DNA of 64,000 nucleotides from Pirellulaceae bacterium (GTDB lineage: Bacteria > Planctomycetota > Planctomycetia > Pirellulales > Pirellulaceae). The DNA lies in NCBI GenBank assembly GCA_019636375.1, contig JAHBXS010000001.1:434001-498000 (forward strand), read 5' to 3'. Under the pieces are notes generated by a model. The model made no database searches. It was not told where the DNA came from and saw only the letters and a program-made list of their open reading frames with translations. The position numbers were made by a program, and so were the translations under genes. Shown piece by piece: positions 35,982-46,156 of the stretch. How positions within the stretch are numbered: position 1 is the stretch's first letter; each line of letters begins with the position of its first letter.

Positions 35982-36569
35982 ATGAGTTCGAAGACAGTCT
36001 TTACGACCGGCGAAGCGGCAAAGATTTGCAAGGTCAGCCAGCAAACAATCATCCGCTGCTTTGACAATGGTACCTTAAAAGGCTTTCGGGTTCCCGGCAG
36101 CCGTTTTCGCAGAATTCCTCGGGATCAGTTGTTCGCCTTCATGCGAGACAATGGGATTCCTACAGATGCCTTGGAAAGCGGCAAACGGAAGTTGCTGATT
36201 GTTGATGACGATGAGGCCTTGGTAGAACTCATGAGCGAGGTCTTCCAATCCGACGGTCGGTTCGATATCAAAACTGCCAATAACGGATTTGATGCTGGAA
36301 TGCTTGTCAAAGAGTTTCGTCCAGACCTTGTGATTTTAGATGTGATGCTTCCTGACATTAACGGCAAAGAAGTCTGCCAACGAGTGCGAATGGACCCGAC
36401 AATGGAATCGGTCCGAATCATTTGCATCTCGGGAATGGTCGAGCAAGACAAGATTCAAGAATTGCTCGCAGCCGGTGCAAACGATTTCATGAACAAGCCG
36501 TTTGCCGTCGAGAAACTTTTGGAGCGGGCCTGCATGATGCTCGAAATGGAAACGGCAGCGGCAGGTTAA
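35982..36569 (+). CDS. Excisionase/MerR-like helix-turn-helix fused to receiver domain
   Basis: 195 residues. Residues about 5-55 form a winged helix (VFTTGEAAKICKVSQQTIIR, then GFRVPGSRFRRIPRDQL), as in excisionase-type DNA-binding proteins. Residues 70-190 are a two-component receiver with the acidic pair at 75-77 (VDDDEA), phosphoacceptor Asp120 (VILDVMLPD) and Lys172 (NKPF). The DNA-binding part is N-terminal, the reverse of usual response regulators. A histidine kinase follows 34 bases later, so the two probably form a pair; the strong promoter upstream may drive both. Confidence 0.9.
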   Translation: MSSKTVFTTGEAAKICKVSQQTIIRCFDNGTLKGFRVPGSRFRRIPRDQLFAFMRDNGIPTDALESGKRKLLIVDDDEALVELMSEVFQSDGRFDIKTANNGFDAGMLVKEFRPDLVILDVMLPDINGKEVCQRVRMDPTMESVRIICISGMVEQDKIQELLAAGANDFMNKPFAVEKLLERACMMLEMETAAAG

Positions 36570-36603
36570 TTCCGTCTCTGTTACCAAAGCTAAGGGCGGA
36601 AAA

Positions 36604-37908
36604 ATGAAATGCCGTTGGCCGTTAAGTTGTGGGGGCATTTTATTTGCCCCTGTCGGCGAGTTGTTGCTTTTGCAGGAACTCTTGTCGGCTGGTGGCTATA
36701 ATTGCGAAGCATCAGGCTCTAGGGCATCCGTTGTTGCGGCGTTGTGTGCCGCAGACGTCCGTGTCTTGGTAATTCTCCTCGATTTGATTCGCCAACAAAG
36801 TGCGTCCAGTCCTGGCACATTGGCTGAAATTGAGCGATGGCTTGAACAGCATCCTGAATCGGTACATCAAAGCATCGCGGAGAATTTTGCATCTCGAGGC
36901 CAAATCCTTTTAGGTGAAACCAAATCTGTTTCTCGCCGTCAGTTGCAGAAGCGTCGGTTGATATGGGGGCGCAATCGCTCTGATTTTTTCCCAGACTTGA
37001 GCCGCAAACAAGCCAAGCGGTTGATAAAGGGACTCGTCAACCGATCCCTTTGGAAAGAACTTGGTCGAGTTGAATTCGAGGTACCCTTGGATTTCTCTGG
37101 GACTTGGCGGCGGTCTTCGACCTCAGATCATCCCAACGTTGCCGAGGCTGACCCGATTTGCGAACGGCCACACACAAACGATTCGTCCGACGAGCGATCT
37201 AACGCTCAGGCGTTTCAAGATCAAAAGCTTCTCTCCTTACGCGGACTTGCCTATGGTGCGAGTCATGAAATCAACAATCCGTTGGCCAATATTGCGATGC
37301 GAGCCGAGACACTCGCCCGCTCCGAATCAGACGATTCGCGGCGAATGAAGCTCTGGGTCATACAACAACAAGCTCTACGCGCTCATCAGATGATTAGCGA
37401 TTTGATGTTATTCGCGAATCCGCCAAGGTCGGAACCTCAAGAAGTTGATTTGCCCCAATTGTTGCGAGAGGTCGTTGCTGAGCATCGCCCGCAATTGTCA
37501 GGATCAAAGATTGAAGTCCATGTAGCGGCCGCCTCATTGCCGACATCGATTCTTGCCGACCGAAGGCAAATCTCTGAAATGGTTAAAGCTTTGCTCTTAA
37601 ATTCAATTCAAGCGATTGGATCAGACGGCGAAATCAGGATATCAGTTCACGTGAGCCCCCAGGGAGTCATCGCCATCGAAGTCAGCGACACGGGGGTGGG
37701 GATCCCGTTGGAAATTCAAGGCAAAATCTTTGACCCGTTCTTCTCAGGTCGTGAAGCAGGACGTGGGCTTGGCTTTGGGCTGTCGAAGGCTTGGCGGATC
37801 GCCAACGAACATGGTGGCGATTTGAAATGTCTCTCTGGCGAAGCGGGGGCGACCCGATTTCTTGCGACCATTTGCGATTTGAAAGAATGTCAAACAAAGG
37901 TTGCTTGA
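36604..37908 (+). CDS. Sensor histidine kinase without obvious input domain
   Basis: 434 residues. The N-terminal 200 residues contain no membrane segment or known sensor domain; they include a charged middle part (RRQLQKRRLIWGRNR). The kinase core has the H-box with His221 (YGASHEINNPLANI), the N-box (LLLNSIQAIGSDGEI), the D-box DTGVGIP and the G-rich lid GRGLGFGLSKAWRIANEHGG. It should be a soluble kinase that phosphorylates the HTH-receiver protein encoded just before it. The 3' end is one base from the convergent sigma54-activator gene. Confidence 0.9.
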   Translation: MKCRWPLSCGGILFAPVGELLLLQELLSAGGYNCEASGSRASVVAALCAADVRVLVILLDLIRQQSASSPGTLAEIERWLEQHPESVHQSIAENFASRGQILLGETKSVSRRQLQKRRLIWGRNRSDFFPDLSRKQAKRLIKGLVNRSLWKELGRVEFEVPLDFSGTWRRSSTSDHPNVAEADPICERPHTNDSSDERSNAQAFQDQKLLSLRGLAYGASHEINNPLANIAMRAETLARSESDDSRRMKLWVIQQQALRAHQMISDLMLFANPPRSEPQEVDLPQLLREVVAEHRPQLSGSKIEVHVAAASLPTSILADRRQISEMVKALLLNSIQAIGSDGEIRISVHVSPQGVIAIEVSDTGVGIPLEIQGKIFDPFFSGREAGRGLGFGLSKAWRIANEHGGDLKCLSGEAGATRFLATICDLKECQTKVA

Positions 37909-37909
37909 A

Positions 37910-39949
37910 TTACTCTTTGATATCGTATCGTTTGATCTTTCGGTCCAAAGTTGAGCGTTCGATTCCGAGAGTGGTTGCCGCTCGACTTTTGTTCCACTTG
38001 CAAGCGTGCAGTGTTGCTTCGATGTGGCGAGCCTCAACTTCTTCCAGGGTCAATGGCTGGTACGTGGTATACGTCATTTGTGTTGGCTCGATCTGCGACT
38101 CACTGGCCGATAAGTTTGTAAGAACGAGGTCTTCGGCCTCAATCGTCTCAGTGTTCGTGAGGACCACCGCTCGTTCAATCACATTCCTAAGTTCCCGCAC
38201 ATTGCCGGGCCAGCGATAATTGGTTAGCATCGACAGGGCCGAAATGGAAAAGCCGTTGATCCTCCGCCCGGTAGCTTTGTTGAAAGAATGCAGAAAGTAA
38301 TTGGCCAGCTCAGGAATATCCTCAGGGCGTTTTCGCAAGGGAGGGACATCGATTCGTACAACGTGCAACCGAAAGAACAAGTCTTTTCGAAATACGCCTT
38401 CTCGAACGGCCTTTTCTAAATCACGATTCGTCGCGGCGATGACCCGCACATCGACTTTGATTGATTTACTGCCGCCAACTCGTTCAAAGGGATGACCTTC
38501 GAGAACCCGTAAAAATTTGGCCTGAATCGTGGGACTCATTTCGCCAATTTCGTCCAGCATCAAGGTCCCTTTGTCTGCCGCTTCAAATTTGCCAACCTTG
38601 CGATCTGTGGCACCCGTAAAGGCGCCTCGCTCGTGGCCGAACAATTCGCTTTCCAGCAATGACTCGGTTAGTGCTGCACAGTTAAGACATACAAAGGGAC
38701 CGACTTTTCTGGGACTGGAAAAGTGGACGGCTCTCGCCACCAACTCTTTTCCCACGCCACTCTCGCCACGAATGAGTACGGTGGCGTTGCTGGGAGCGGC
38801 CTGAGCGATTTGTTGATGGACTTGAAGCATCGCGGCGCTACTCCCAACGATTTCGCTTTGGACACCGAGTTGCTCTCGTAGCAAATCGATTTCGGTTCGA
38901 GTCTTGGAAAGGTCTTCGACGAGCTTCTGTTCGCGAAACCTCGTTTTGAGCGCCAGTCCCATCGTTTCAGCAACCGCCAAAGTGAATTCCAAATCATCTG
39001 GATCTAGGTATACCTCGGGTGTGGTCGCATACAAATGGACCAGACCAACAATTCGATTATTGACGCGAATGGGCGCACAGATCACACTTGTTGCTTGGAT
39101 TTCTCCCTTGCTATCCCGAATACCGAGCGCCGAGTCGTCTTGGATGTCGCGAGCCAAAACGGCTTCACCTTCACGCAACACGGTCTGGCCGAGAAAATGC
39201 GAGACACGCTGATACTCAGGTAATCGCGAGGAGTGCCACGCCACCACTTCAAGGTCCTCTGGAGTAAGTTCACGTGGGCGACCACGGGTGAGCATCAACA
39301 CCGCTCCAGCGTCGATGTGAGTGATTTCCACCAAAGTGTCAAGTGCCATCCGAGCGATCCCTTTGGCAGAAGTCTCGTTCGCCAGTTCGAACGCGAGTCG
39401 GCAAAGGCGTGTGGCGGCGCGTCCGACCTTGGGGACCGTTTCTTTGCCGGTGTCATCTTCGCTGACTAAAAAATTCGGCCTCTGCCGTCGATGCGTAATC
39501 GTCGTTGGCTCAGCGGTCACAATCGACTCAGTTGGCTGGTCATCCATTTCGAGCCCGACCAAAGTCTCAGGAGGAACTTCGTTGCGACTTAAAAGTTTTT
39601 TGTCGTAAGCCGTCGTAAGGTCATTGACGTAAACCAATTGAGTCTTGGCAATCCAAATCACATCTCCAGGTTGGAGGATACGGTCCCCTACAAGCCGGTC
39701 ACCGCCAACAGCCGTTCCATTGCGACTGCTCATGTCGCGGATGGTCCATTTTCCATCAGTCTGGAAAACTTCCGCGTGTTGGCGGCTGGCTTGTTCTTCA
39801 CGAATGACGATTTGATTGGTAGCCGCACGACCGATTGTAACGGTCCTGCCGGGGATTAAGCGAAAAACATCAGCCCATTTCGAGCCATCCCGGATCACGA
39901 GGTAAGCCATTTTTGCCGTCGAATTCGGTCGTTTCGTTTCAGTTCCCAT
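37910..39949 (-). CDS. Sigma54-dependent transcriptional activator with FHA and GAF domains
   Basis: About 679 residues from the ATG ending at 39949; an ATG ending at 39910 ([12 protein letters not shown]) is the main alternative, and it starts nearer the FHA domain. Order: FHA (about 20-110, [12 protein letters not shown] and SRQHAEVF), GAF (about 180-330), AAA+ (about 360-600) with Walker [14 protein letters not shown], the GAFTGA loop that contacts sigma54 ([13 protein letters not shown]) and Walker [12 protein letters not shown], then a Fis-type helix-turn-helix ([20 protein letters not shown]). The FHA part suggests phosphothreonine control rather than a receiver domain. It is convergent with the histidine kinase. 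Confidence 0.94.
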   Translation of the reverse strand: MGTETKRPNSTAKMAYLVIRDGSKWADVFRLIPGRTVTIGRAATNQIVIREEQASRQHAEVFQTDGKWTIRDMSSRNGTAVGGDRLVGDRILQPGDVIWIAKTQLVYVNDLTTAYDKKLLSRNEVPPETLVGLEMDDQPTESIVTAEPTTITHRRQRPNFLVSEDDTGKETVPKVGRAATRLCRLAFELANETSAKGIARMALDTLVEITHIDAGAVLMLTRGRPRELTPEDLEVVAWHSSRLPEYQRVSHFLGQTVLREGEAVLARDIQDDSALGIRDSKGEIQATSVICAPIRVNNRIVGLVHLYATTPEVYLDPDDLEFTLAVAETMGLALKTRFREQKLVEDLSKTRTEIDLLREQLGVQSEIVGSSAAMLQVHQQIAQAAPSNATVLIRGESGVGKELVARAVHFSSPRKVGPFVCLNCAALTESLLESELFGHERGAFTGATDRKVGKFEAADKGTLMLDEIGEMSPTIQAKFLRVLEGHPFERVGGSKSIKVDVRVIAATNRDLEKAVREGVFRKDLFFRLHVVRIDVPPLRKRPEDIPELANYFLHSFNKATGRRINGFSISALSMLTNYRWPGNVRELRNVIERAVVLTNTETIEAEDLVLTNLSASESQIEPTQMTYTTYQPLTLEEVEARHIEATLHACKWNKSRAATTLGIERSTLDRKIKRYDIKE

Positions 39950-40232
39950 AATTGGCAATATAAAGCCCAATTCCTTGGTTTGTCAGCCAATCAGGCATGA
40001 TTTTTGGAGAAAAAATGGACGAAAATCTGATTTGAGGGTCTCTGCAACCCGCAAATTCTGGTGGTTTAGGCCCCAGAATTTCTTGCATTGTAGGGAACTT
40101 GGAATTATGGTGGAAGAGTCCCTGTTATGCTCGCCTTTTCTAATCAGCCGGGTTTGATAGTGCTGTTGAAAGTTGTGAGGGGGTCGCGAATAATAGCCGT
40201 TAGGGGCGGTTTCTTTAATTGGAGTCTTGAAA

Positions 40233-41621
40233 ATGCTTTTGTGGTCACAGTCGGCAGGTTTTCGTAAGCCGTTCTTGGCATTGGCGATCGGAGCCGTAGT
40301 GCTGCTCACGGCCTCGCAATTCTCGCATGCACAAGTCGGAGGGGGCGGTTTTTTTAACCGTGTCGTCGGCGGTATTAAAGTGGACGCGAATAACGTACTC
40401 GTGAGCGACTTCAGCCGCCTCACCGATGCCGAAATCGTTAACCTCGCTAAATCAATCGAAGTCACCGATCCAAGCATCAATCAGGCCGGCATGCGAGCCG
40501 TCTCTGTACGAGGCATCGAATCGGCACTTGCCACAGCTATGGCAAACCAAACGCCACTTCCCCCTGAAATCCAATTCATGGCTGGGCTTACCCGAATTGA
40601 GTTTGTTGTCGTTAAACCGGAGAACAACGACATTCTGCTCGTCGGTCCTGCGGACGGATGGAAAGTCAACGACCAAGGCGCGGTGGTCTCCCGAAAAACC
40701 GGCGAACCCGTGTTACTACTGGAAGACTTCTTGATCGCTATGCGAACGGTTGACAACGCTCGGGCTGATTACGGAATTTCGATCGACATCCGCCCTTCCG
40801 AAGAAGGAATGAAAGAATACCTTAAACTTCAACGTCAAATCACCGGCCCCGTCAACAACGCGGTAGCTGCGAACATTGAAGCGACGATGGGGCCGCAACC
40901 CGTCACCGTCACCGGTGTGCCTCTTGAGTCCCGTTATGCATCGGTTTTGTTCCGAGCTGATTATCGACTGAAACAACTTTCGATGGGTATGACCCAAGCC
41001 CCAATCAACAAGTTCCCTTCGATGATGGAGATGCTTGCGAATCGCGGCGGTGTTGCAGCGACCACGTTCCCACGATTCTGGTTGGAATGCAACTATGACG
41101 CCATCGGTCGTAGCGACGATGGAATGTCATTTAAGTTAAGTGGCCAAGGAGTCAAAGCCGCAACTGAAGAAACCTATTACACTCGGGACGGCAAAGTCAG
41201 CGATCAAAAGTCGGCAAAGAAAAACAAAACGGCTGAAGCCTGGGCCGAGATGATGACCGAGCGATTTGAGGAATTGTCGGCGGCTGATCATTCGTTCCGA
41301 GAACTGCGAAATATCATGGACATGTCGGTTGTAGCCGCCTTGATCGCACGTGAAGGGTTGCTGCAAAAGGCCGGCGTTGAAATTCCGGAAATCACCCAAC
41401 TCGATTCAGCCGTCACAACACCCGTTTGGCACAATCCCGAATACGTTCCTTCAAAGTGTGTATTCGTTGGAAACCTGATGAGTGTCAGCGGTGGGATTCA
41501 AGTCGACTCGTGGGCCGTAGCGAATCATCAAAAGGCTGACTCAACGGTCAACGCCGTTGCCGACAAGGCACGAAACGTTGAATTCGGTCAACGGTTCTAC
41601 GCCAACCTTTCTATGAATTAA
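40233..41621 (+). CDS. DUF1598-like exported planctomycete protein
   Basis: 462 residues from the ATG at 40233 (a TTG lies two codons earlier). The first 30 residues are a signal peptide (LALAIGAVVLLTASQFSHAQ). The mature part contains GGGGFFNRVVGGIKVDANN, VVVKPENNDILLVGPADGWK and the FPRFWLECNYDAIGRSDDGM block, which I associate with DUF1598, a domain seen mainly in planctomycetes. Function is not known. It is followed by a strong terminator, so it is probably a single-gene unit. Confidence 0.8.
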   Translation: MLLWSQSAGFRKPFLALAIGAVVLLTASQFSHAQVGGGGFFNRVVGGIKVDANNVLVSDFSRLTDAEIVNLAKSIEVTDPSINQAGMRAVSVRGIESALATAMANQTPLPPEIQFMAGLTRIEFVVVKPENNDILLVGPADGWKVNDQGAVVSRKTGEPVLLLEDFLIAMRTVDNARADYGISIDIRPSEEGMKEYLKLQRQITGPVNNAVAANIEATMGPQPVTVTGVPLESRYASVLFRADYRLKQLSMGMTQAPINKFPSMMEMLANRGGVAATTFPRFWLECNYDAIGRSDDGMSFKLSGQGVKAATEETYYTRDGKVSDQKSAKKNKTAEAWAEMMTERFEELSAADHSFRELRNIMDMSVVAALIAREGLLQKAGVEIPEITQLDSAVTTPVWHNPEYVPSKCVFVGNLMSVSGGIQVDSWAVANHQKADSTVNAVADKARNVEFGQRFYANLSMN

Positions 41622-41680
41622 TACATCGGAGAAGCGTTCCGGAATGGAATTCTTCGACGACCGGTGCAACTTACTTTAAA

Positions 41681-41713
41681 AAACGGGCCTTGAGATAGAG
41701 GCCCGTTTTCTAT
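41681..41713 (+). terminator. Rho-independent terminator after the DUF1598 gene
   Basis: AACGGGCCT-TGAGATAG-AGGCCCGTTTTC: a nine-base GC-rich stem and a short T tract, 60 bases after the stop codon. Confidence 0.85.
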
Positions 41714-41760
41714 TATGATTTCCGCGCCGGCGTTCGATAACAACTCGATTTGTTTTTTGG

Positions 41761-41910
41761 TAACCGTTCACGGAGTGAACGGCCACGCGGCTTTTCACTC
41801 CGTGAAAACGCGGACGCACCGAGGGAGCACAACTTAGCATACCGCTCAGAATAAGTGATTCACCCAAGCGGGAATTGGTTGTGTTTCAACAACGATCTCG
41901 TGAACCGTTA
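41761..41910 (+). mobile_element. Dispersed 150-bp inverted-repeat element, copy C
   Basis: Begins TAACCGTTCACGGAGTGAAC and ends CTCGTGAACCGTTA. Terminal inverted repeats are about 12 bases. The interior matches copy B (GGCCACGCGGCTTTTCACTC, CGGACGCACCGA). Placed between the terminator and the next gene. Confidence 0.85.
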
Positions 41911-41959
41911 TGTTATTTGGTGATCTATTAACCAGCCCCTCTCAATATCCTCGCCCGCA

Positions 41960-43981
41960 TTGCCTGACGGTGGCCAAGCCGTAGAGAGTCGTCGATTGGG
42001 CCGCACTCATCTTGCTCTGCGAAAATCCTGTTGGCCGGTGATGATTGGCCTGTTGGTACTGCTGCGATTTATCGTGACGGCCAATGACGAAATCTTGATC
42101 ATGAGCTCCGATCCCACGAATTATGCAAGATTGGCCGTTCACTACTTGACCAATTCTGACGAAGACCGTTTGCCATCGCAGAGGCCGGGAATTGGTTTGG
42201 CGGCAAAGCTGTCTACAGCGGTGGGAATTCCTTACAAAAGCCTGCTAGACATTGTTTTTGTCGTGACAGTCTATCTGACCGCATCGTTGACTCGACGACG
42301 AACAAAATCGACGCCGCTTGGCTTGCTCACTTTCGCTACTCTCGCTTTTCACCCCTGGTTCCTTTCCCGCTCGACGAACTTTATGGGTGAGCCCGCATCG
42401 TCACCCTTGTATTTGCTTTTGGTCGCGGGACTGTGGCCTTACCTGGTTATGCGGCCTTCGGCGTGGCGTCTGCGTTACGGCATGTCGAGTTTTTTGGCGG
42501 CAAGTCTCCTGGTAGCCGTGCGTCCGGAAAATTTGATTGTTTACGGGCTCAACTTTCTATTCCTCGTTGTCGTCATTTTCCGCTTCCCGCGCGATTTTTT
42601 ACAAATGGGCTGGCGTGGGCGAGCATCTTGTGGTTTGATTTTATTGTTGCCGAGCATTTCCGCTTGGGGCACGGTCGCGATTTGGAATCAGGTTCATTTG
42701 CGACACTATCGTGTTGCCGCAATGTGTATCACCGAAATGCCGGGGATGCATGCGTTAATGAACGCTTTGTATACGATCGAACCCCAGGAGCACATTCGCT
42801 ACGCACCGGTGACGAAGGAGACCTTGCGAAGGGCTTGTGATGAATGCCACATGTTGAATCAATATCGCGACCGTTTTTTGGATGAATCTCTTCCCAACTA
42901 TTACCATTTTGAAAATCGAACAGGCGTCACGGGTGAAGTTGGGGCTTGGCTTAATTGGCATGTCTTGCAATGTATGGGCTGGCCACCAGAACAGGGAAAC
43001 GCTGAGATGATGCGGGCCGCTCAGGAGATTCGCCTTGCACAAGCCGAACAAAGACTTCCCAAACGCTGGGCTCGCTTTCCCATTGATCCCTATTGGAATT
43101 CGTGGAAAGGAGACTTGTGGCCAGCATTCGCCGACGGAATCAAGTACTCGGCATTGCCGCACTATTTTCAAGTGCCGCCGAGAAATCACCCGCGTGAGAG
43201 GGAGGTCAATGCCGTTGAACGGGGGTGGTTTGACGAAGGGTTAATGCGGCGCAAAGGTTCTCGCAGTGATTCGACTTTGCGAGTCTTCGGTTACTCAACC
43301 AACCAAGAAAATCCGTTCAACCGTGTACGCTTTTATCGCTCTGATCGTTCCTCGTTCGGAAACACAAGGATTTTCGTAGATCGTGAAGGCAATCATTACT
43401 TTAATTTGGAAATGGACGCCGGCACATTATCGCCGGATGATCGACTATTACTAGAGTATTTTGTTTCAGGCGAATCCACCGGATACATGGGTGGCCGGGA
43501 CCTCCCCCTTGACTCTCAAGCTATTTTTATGGATGTATCGACCGGACAAAAAGAAGGGATTGAAGAACACGAAGCACCACCGATTGGCTGGTCCGTGCGA
43601 GGAACGGTCGCTTCAGGTCGCTGGAATTGGCGAGGTGATGTCCAAGACACCCTGGGAAAATACCAGTTCAATTTATTGGTCATTGTAACTGGGCTGGCGT
43701 TTCTCAGTGGGTTGTTTCAGAGACATCGCCTGCGTCGTCCCCAACGGCAGATCGCAATTCTGATCATTGGGTGGGGATTTGTTTTGGGGCGTTGTTTGTT
43801 TTACACGCTCATCGAAGTCTGGTTGTTTTGGGGATTGGAACGTTATATTTCGGCACATTCGATATTGTGTGCTTGGCTGCTCGTTTTGACCGCGTTCTAC
43901 TTAGGAAGTCAGATCAGGTGCTTTATCAGCCTTTTAGTAAACAAAAAATCGACCAGTATGGAGATTGCCAATGGAGTCTGA
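41960..43981 (+). CDS. Large multi-pass membrane protein, glycosyltransferase-39-like
   Basis: About 673 residues from a TTG at 41960; the first in-frame ATG is at 42041, at the first helix, so the start is uncertain. There are about 11 hydrophobic helices with a large extracytoplasmic loop region (about residues 290-540). The first loop carries acidic residues (NDEILIMSSDP) in the place where the GT39/ArnT fold keeps its catalytic acids, and VRPENLIVYG follows in a later helix. It probably adds a sugar from a lipid carrier to something outside the membrane. The next gene, a GT2 enzyme, overlaps its end by 11 bases and could make the lipid-linked donor. Confidence 0.7.
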   Translation: MPDGGQAVESRRLGRTHLALRKSCWPVMIGLLVLLRFIVTANDEILIMSSDPTNYARLAVHYLTNSDEDRLPSQRPGIGLAAKLSTAVGIPYKSLLDIVFVVTVYLTASLTRRRTKSTPLGLLTFATLAFHPWFLSRSTNFMGEPASSPLYLLLVAGLWPYLVMRPSAWRLRYGMSSFLAASLLVAVRPENLIVYGLNFLFLVVVIFRFPRDFLQMGWRGRASCGLILLLPSISAWGTVAIWNQVHLRHYRVAAMCITEMPGMHALMNALYTIEPQEHIRYAPVTKETLRRACDECHMLNQYRDRFLDESLPNYYHFENRTGVTGEVGAWLNWHVLQCMGWPPEQGNAEMMRAAQEIRLAQAEQRLPKRWARFPIDPYWNSWKGDLWPAFADGIKYSALPHYFQVPPRNHPREREVNAVERGWFDEGLMRRKGSRSDSTLRVFGYSTNQENPFNRVRFYRSDRSSFGNTRIFVDREGNHYFNLEMDAGTLSPDDRLLLEYFVSGESTGYMGGRDLPLDSQAIFMDVSTGQKEGIEEHEAPPIGWSVRGTVASGRWNWRGDVQDTLGKYQFNLLVIVTGLAFLSGLFQRHRLRRPQRQIAILIIGWGFVLGRCLFYTLIEVWLFWGLERYISAHSILCAWLLVLTAFYLGSQIRCFISLLVNKKSTSMEIANGV

Positions 43982-45155
43982 GATTACGGTAAGCGTTGTC
44001 ATCCCCTGCCTGAATGAGGCCAACTCGCTGGCAATCTGTATCGACAAAGCTCAAACGGCCATGAAAAACGCCGGGATCGCAGGTGAGGTCGTTGTCGGCG
44101 ATAACGGTTCCACTGACGGCTCCATTCAAATCGCTCTCGATCACGGAGCCCGCGTCGCACACGCCACTCAAAAAGGATACGGTCACGCTCTCCGGGCGGG
44201 AATCGAAGCGGCTCGGGGAAAATTTATCATCATGGGGGACGCCGACGACAGTTATGACTTCATTGAGGTTCCGCGATTCGTTGCCAAGTGGCAAGAAGGT
44301 TACGACATTGTGATGGGGAATCGCTTCCGGGGAGAAATTAAACCGGGAGCGATGCCTTGGCACCATAAATACATCGGCAATCCAGTTTTGTCGGGCTTGG
44401 TCCGTTTGTTTTTCTGGACCAATATTGGCGATTCCCATTGCGGAATGCGTGGCTTCAAAAAAGAGGTCTATAAACAAATGGATTTGCGGACGACGGGAAT
44501 GGAGTTTGCAAGTGAATTCGTGATCAAAGCCGTCAAGCTGAGAGTACCGATAACGGAAATTCCAATCACCTTGTGGCCCGACAAACGAGGTCGCCCGCCC
44601 CATTTGCGGAGTTTTCGAGACGGATGGAGACACTTGCGGTTTATGCTGCTGTATGCCCCCAATTGGCTGTTTCTCGGACCGGGCTTGCTGTTGCTTGCCC
44701 TGGGTTTGTTCTTGGTCTTTTGGTTGTTCCCCTCGTCGCGAACAATTGGCAAGATCGAACTGGACGTCCACACGATGTTTTTCGGAATGATTTTTACTTT
44801 GCTGGGATCGCAGATTATCGCGACCGGACTATTTGCAAAAACGTTCAGCTACTCGGCCCGATTCGCAGCGACTGAGGGGATCATTTCCGTGTGGTTAAAG
44901 CGAATTACTTTTGAACACGGGCTTATCGTGGGGGGCGCTTTAGCGTTACTGGGTTTCGTCGGCGATCTACGGATTTTTTGGCAATGGGCCAGTAGTGGCT
45001 TCGGGCCTCTAGATCAAATGCGGCGGATTATTTTTTGGTCGCTGTGGATGTTCTTGGGTTTGCAGATTATTTTTTCTACGTTTTTCCTCAGCATGTTGGG
45101 CGTGGCGCGTCGCACCTTTATCGGAGACAATGAATTGAGCGAAGGCGTTGAATAA
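43971..45155 (+). CDS. GT2 glycosyltransferase of the polyprenyl-phosphate type
   Basis: 394 residues from the ATG at 43971 (a TTG lies two codons before). The cytoplasmic GT-A domain (about 1-230) has VVIPCLNEANSL, the DNGSTDGS motif and the GDADDSYDF that holds the metal-binding Asp pair. Two to four helices fill the C-terminal third. This matches dolichol/polyprenyl-phosphate sugar transferases. Overlap with the upstream membrane protein suggests a unit that first charges a lipid carrier and then transfers the sugar. RHS debris follows directly downstream. Confidence 0.9.
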   Translation: MESEITVSVVIPCLNEANSLAICIDKAQTAMKNAGIAGEVVVGDNGSTDGSIQIALDHGARVAHATQKGYGHALRAGIEAARGKFIIMGDADDSYDFIEVPRFVAKWQEGYDIVMGNRFRGEIKPGAMPWHHKYIGNPVLSGLVRLFFWTNIGDSHCGMRGFKKEVYKQMDLRTTGMEFASEFVIKAVKLRVPITEIPITLWPDKRGRPPHLRSFRDGWRHLRFMLLYAPNWLFLGPGLLLLALGLFLVFWLFPSSRTIGKIELDVHTMFFGMIFTLLGSQIIATGLFAKTFSYSARFAATEGIISVWLKRITFEHGLIVGGALALLGFVGDLRIFWQWASSGFGPLDQMRRIIFWSLWMFLGLQIIFSTFFLSMLGVARRTFIGDNELSEGVE

Positions 45156-45156
45156 C

Positions 45157-45745
45157 TGAAGTCCTCGAAACCCGCTCAGTAGACGCCGAGGGGTACACGA
45201 CCCGTTTCTTCACCGACGGATCGGAGCGAACCTTGCAAACCATCGACCAACTCGGCAAGATCTCGACGATGACCTACGACGCCTCAGGAAATGTCCTGTC
45301 CGCCCTCGCCCCCAACACACGTGTCAGATATCTACACGATTGTACGCTCGTTCACGGAGTGAACGGCTACGTGACCTTTCACTCCGTGAAGGAGCGGCGA
45401 ATATAGTCACAACGTCTCCGTGAAAGTTTACCTGCAAACGATCAACCAACTCGGCAAAATCTCGACGAGAACCGACGACGCCGCAAGGAATGTCCTATCG
45501 GCCCGTGACCCAAAACGAGACGGTCCCGCTTAATGGATTGGCATTCTGAGAGAATAGCAGGAGACGTAAGGTATCCGCCGGGTGAACCGGCGGCATTTGA
45601 GGTAAGGGAGGATTCGTTCGTGGGTGTAGCGAGAAACCTAAAAATCACTTGGACAAGCCAAGGTGCATTCAGACGGACCGTCTCTAACGGGGTGGGCTAC
45701 GATGCGGACTACGACGAACTGGGACGCATGATAGCCCAGGGAAAT
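45157..45745 (+). pseudogene. RHS/YD-repeat protein remnants
   Basis: Three separated pieces in different reading frames: EVLETRSVDAEGYTTRFFTD and IDQLGKISTMTYDASGNVLS (45160-45330); LQTINQLGKISTRTDDAARN (45432-45505), a second copy of the same YD unit; and GYDADYDELGRMIAQG (45698-45744). These are typical tyrosine/aspartate repeats of RHS-family toxin carriers. There is no complete frame. A shortened dispersed element (45345-45430) sits between pieces one and two. The piece at about 45555-45672 resembles one in the non-coding region near 8600. Confidence 0.75.
45345..45430 (+). mobile_element. Dispersed inverted-repeat element, internally deleted copy D
   Basis: CGTTCACGGAGTGAACGGCT at the left and CTCCGTGAAAGTTTA at the right, about 85 bases instead of 150, with the middle part missing. 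It lies within RHS debris. Confidence 0.65.
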
Positions 45746-46156
45746 TGGTGTCACCCGACTTTTTTGGGGGGGACTCTGCGTTTAAACTTGGATTGCTACC
45801 TGTTTTCGGTATTTAACCGGCACTGCTCTGGCGATCCATTTTGACCGTTTGGATGTTTCCTGTCATTTTATTTTCGGATGAAGTGCCTTTTCGAGCCTCC
45901 AGTACGACCGGGCGTTCGATTGATTACAATGTTTTTTAGGCAAGCGGCTGGTGTATCATTCCCGGTAGCTATGGGTAAATTTGCTGATGCCTCTCGCCTT
46001 AGGGAAAAAATTCGCCCCAACGTGTTGATTGTGGGACGCTTCCAGTGTTTCGTACGCCAGTAGTTGGCTCGGAAGTTTTGCGAGGTGTCGTGCTGAACCA
46101 AATGGGGACTGTCGTACAACCGTTGAACGTTTGATGCCGAGAGGCTATCGCCCTTT

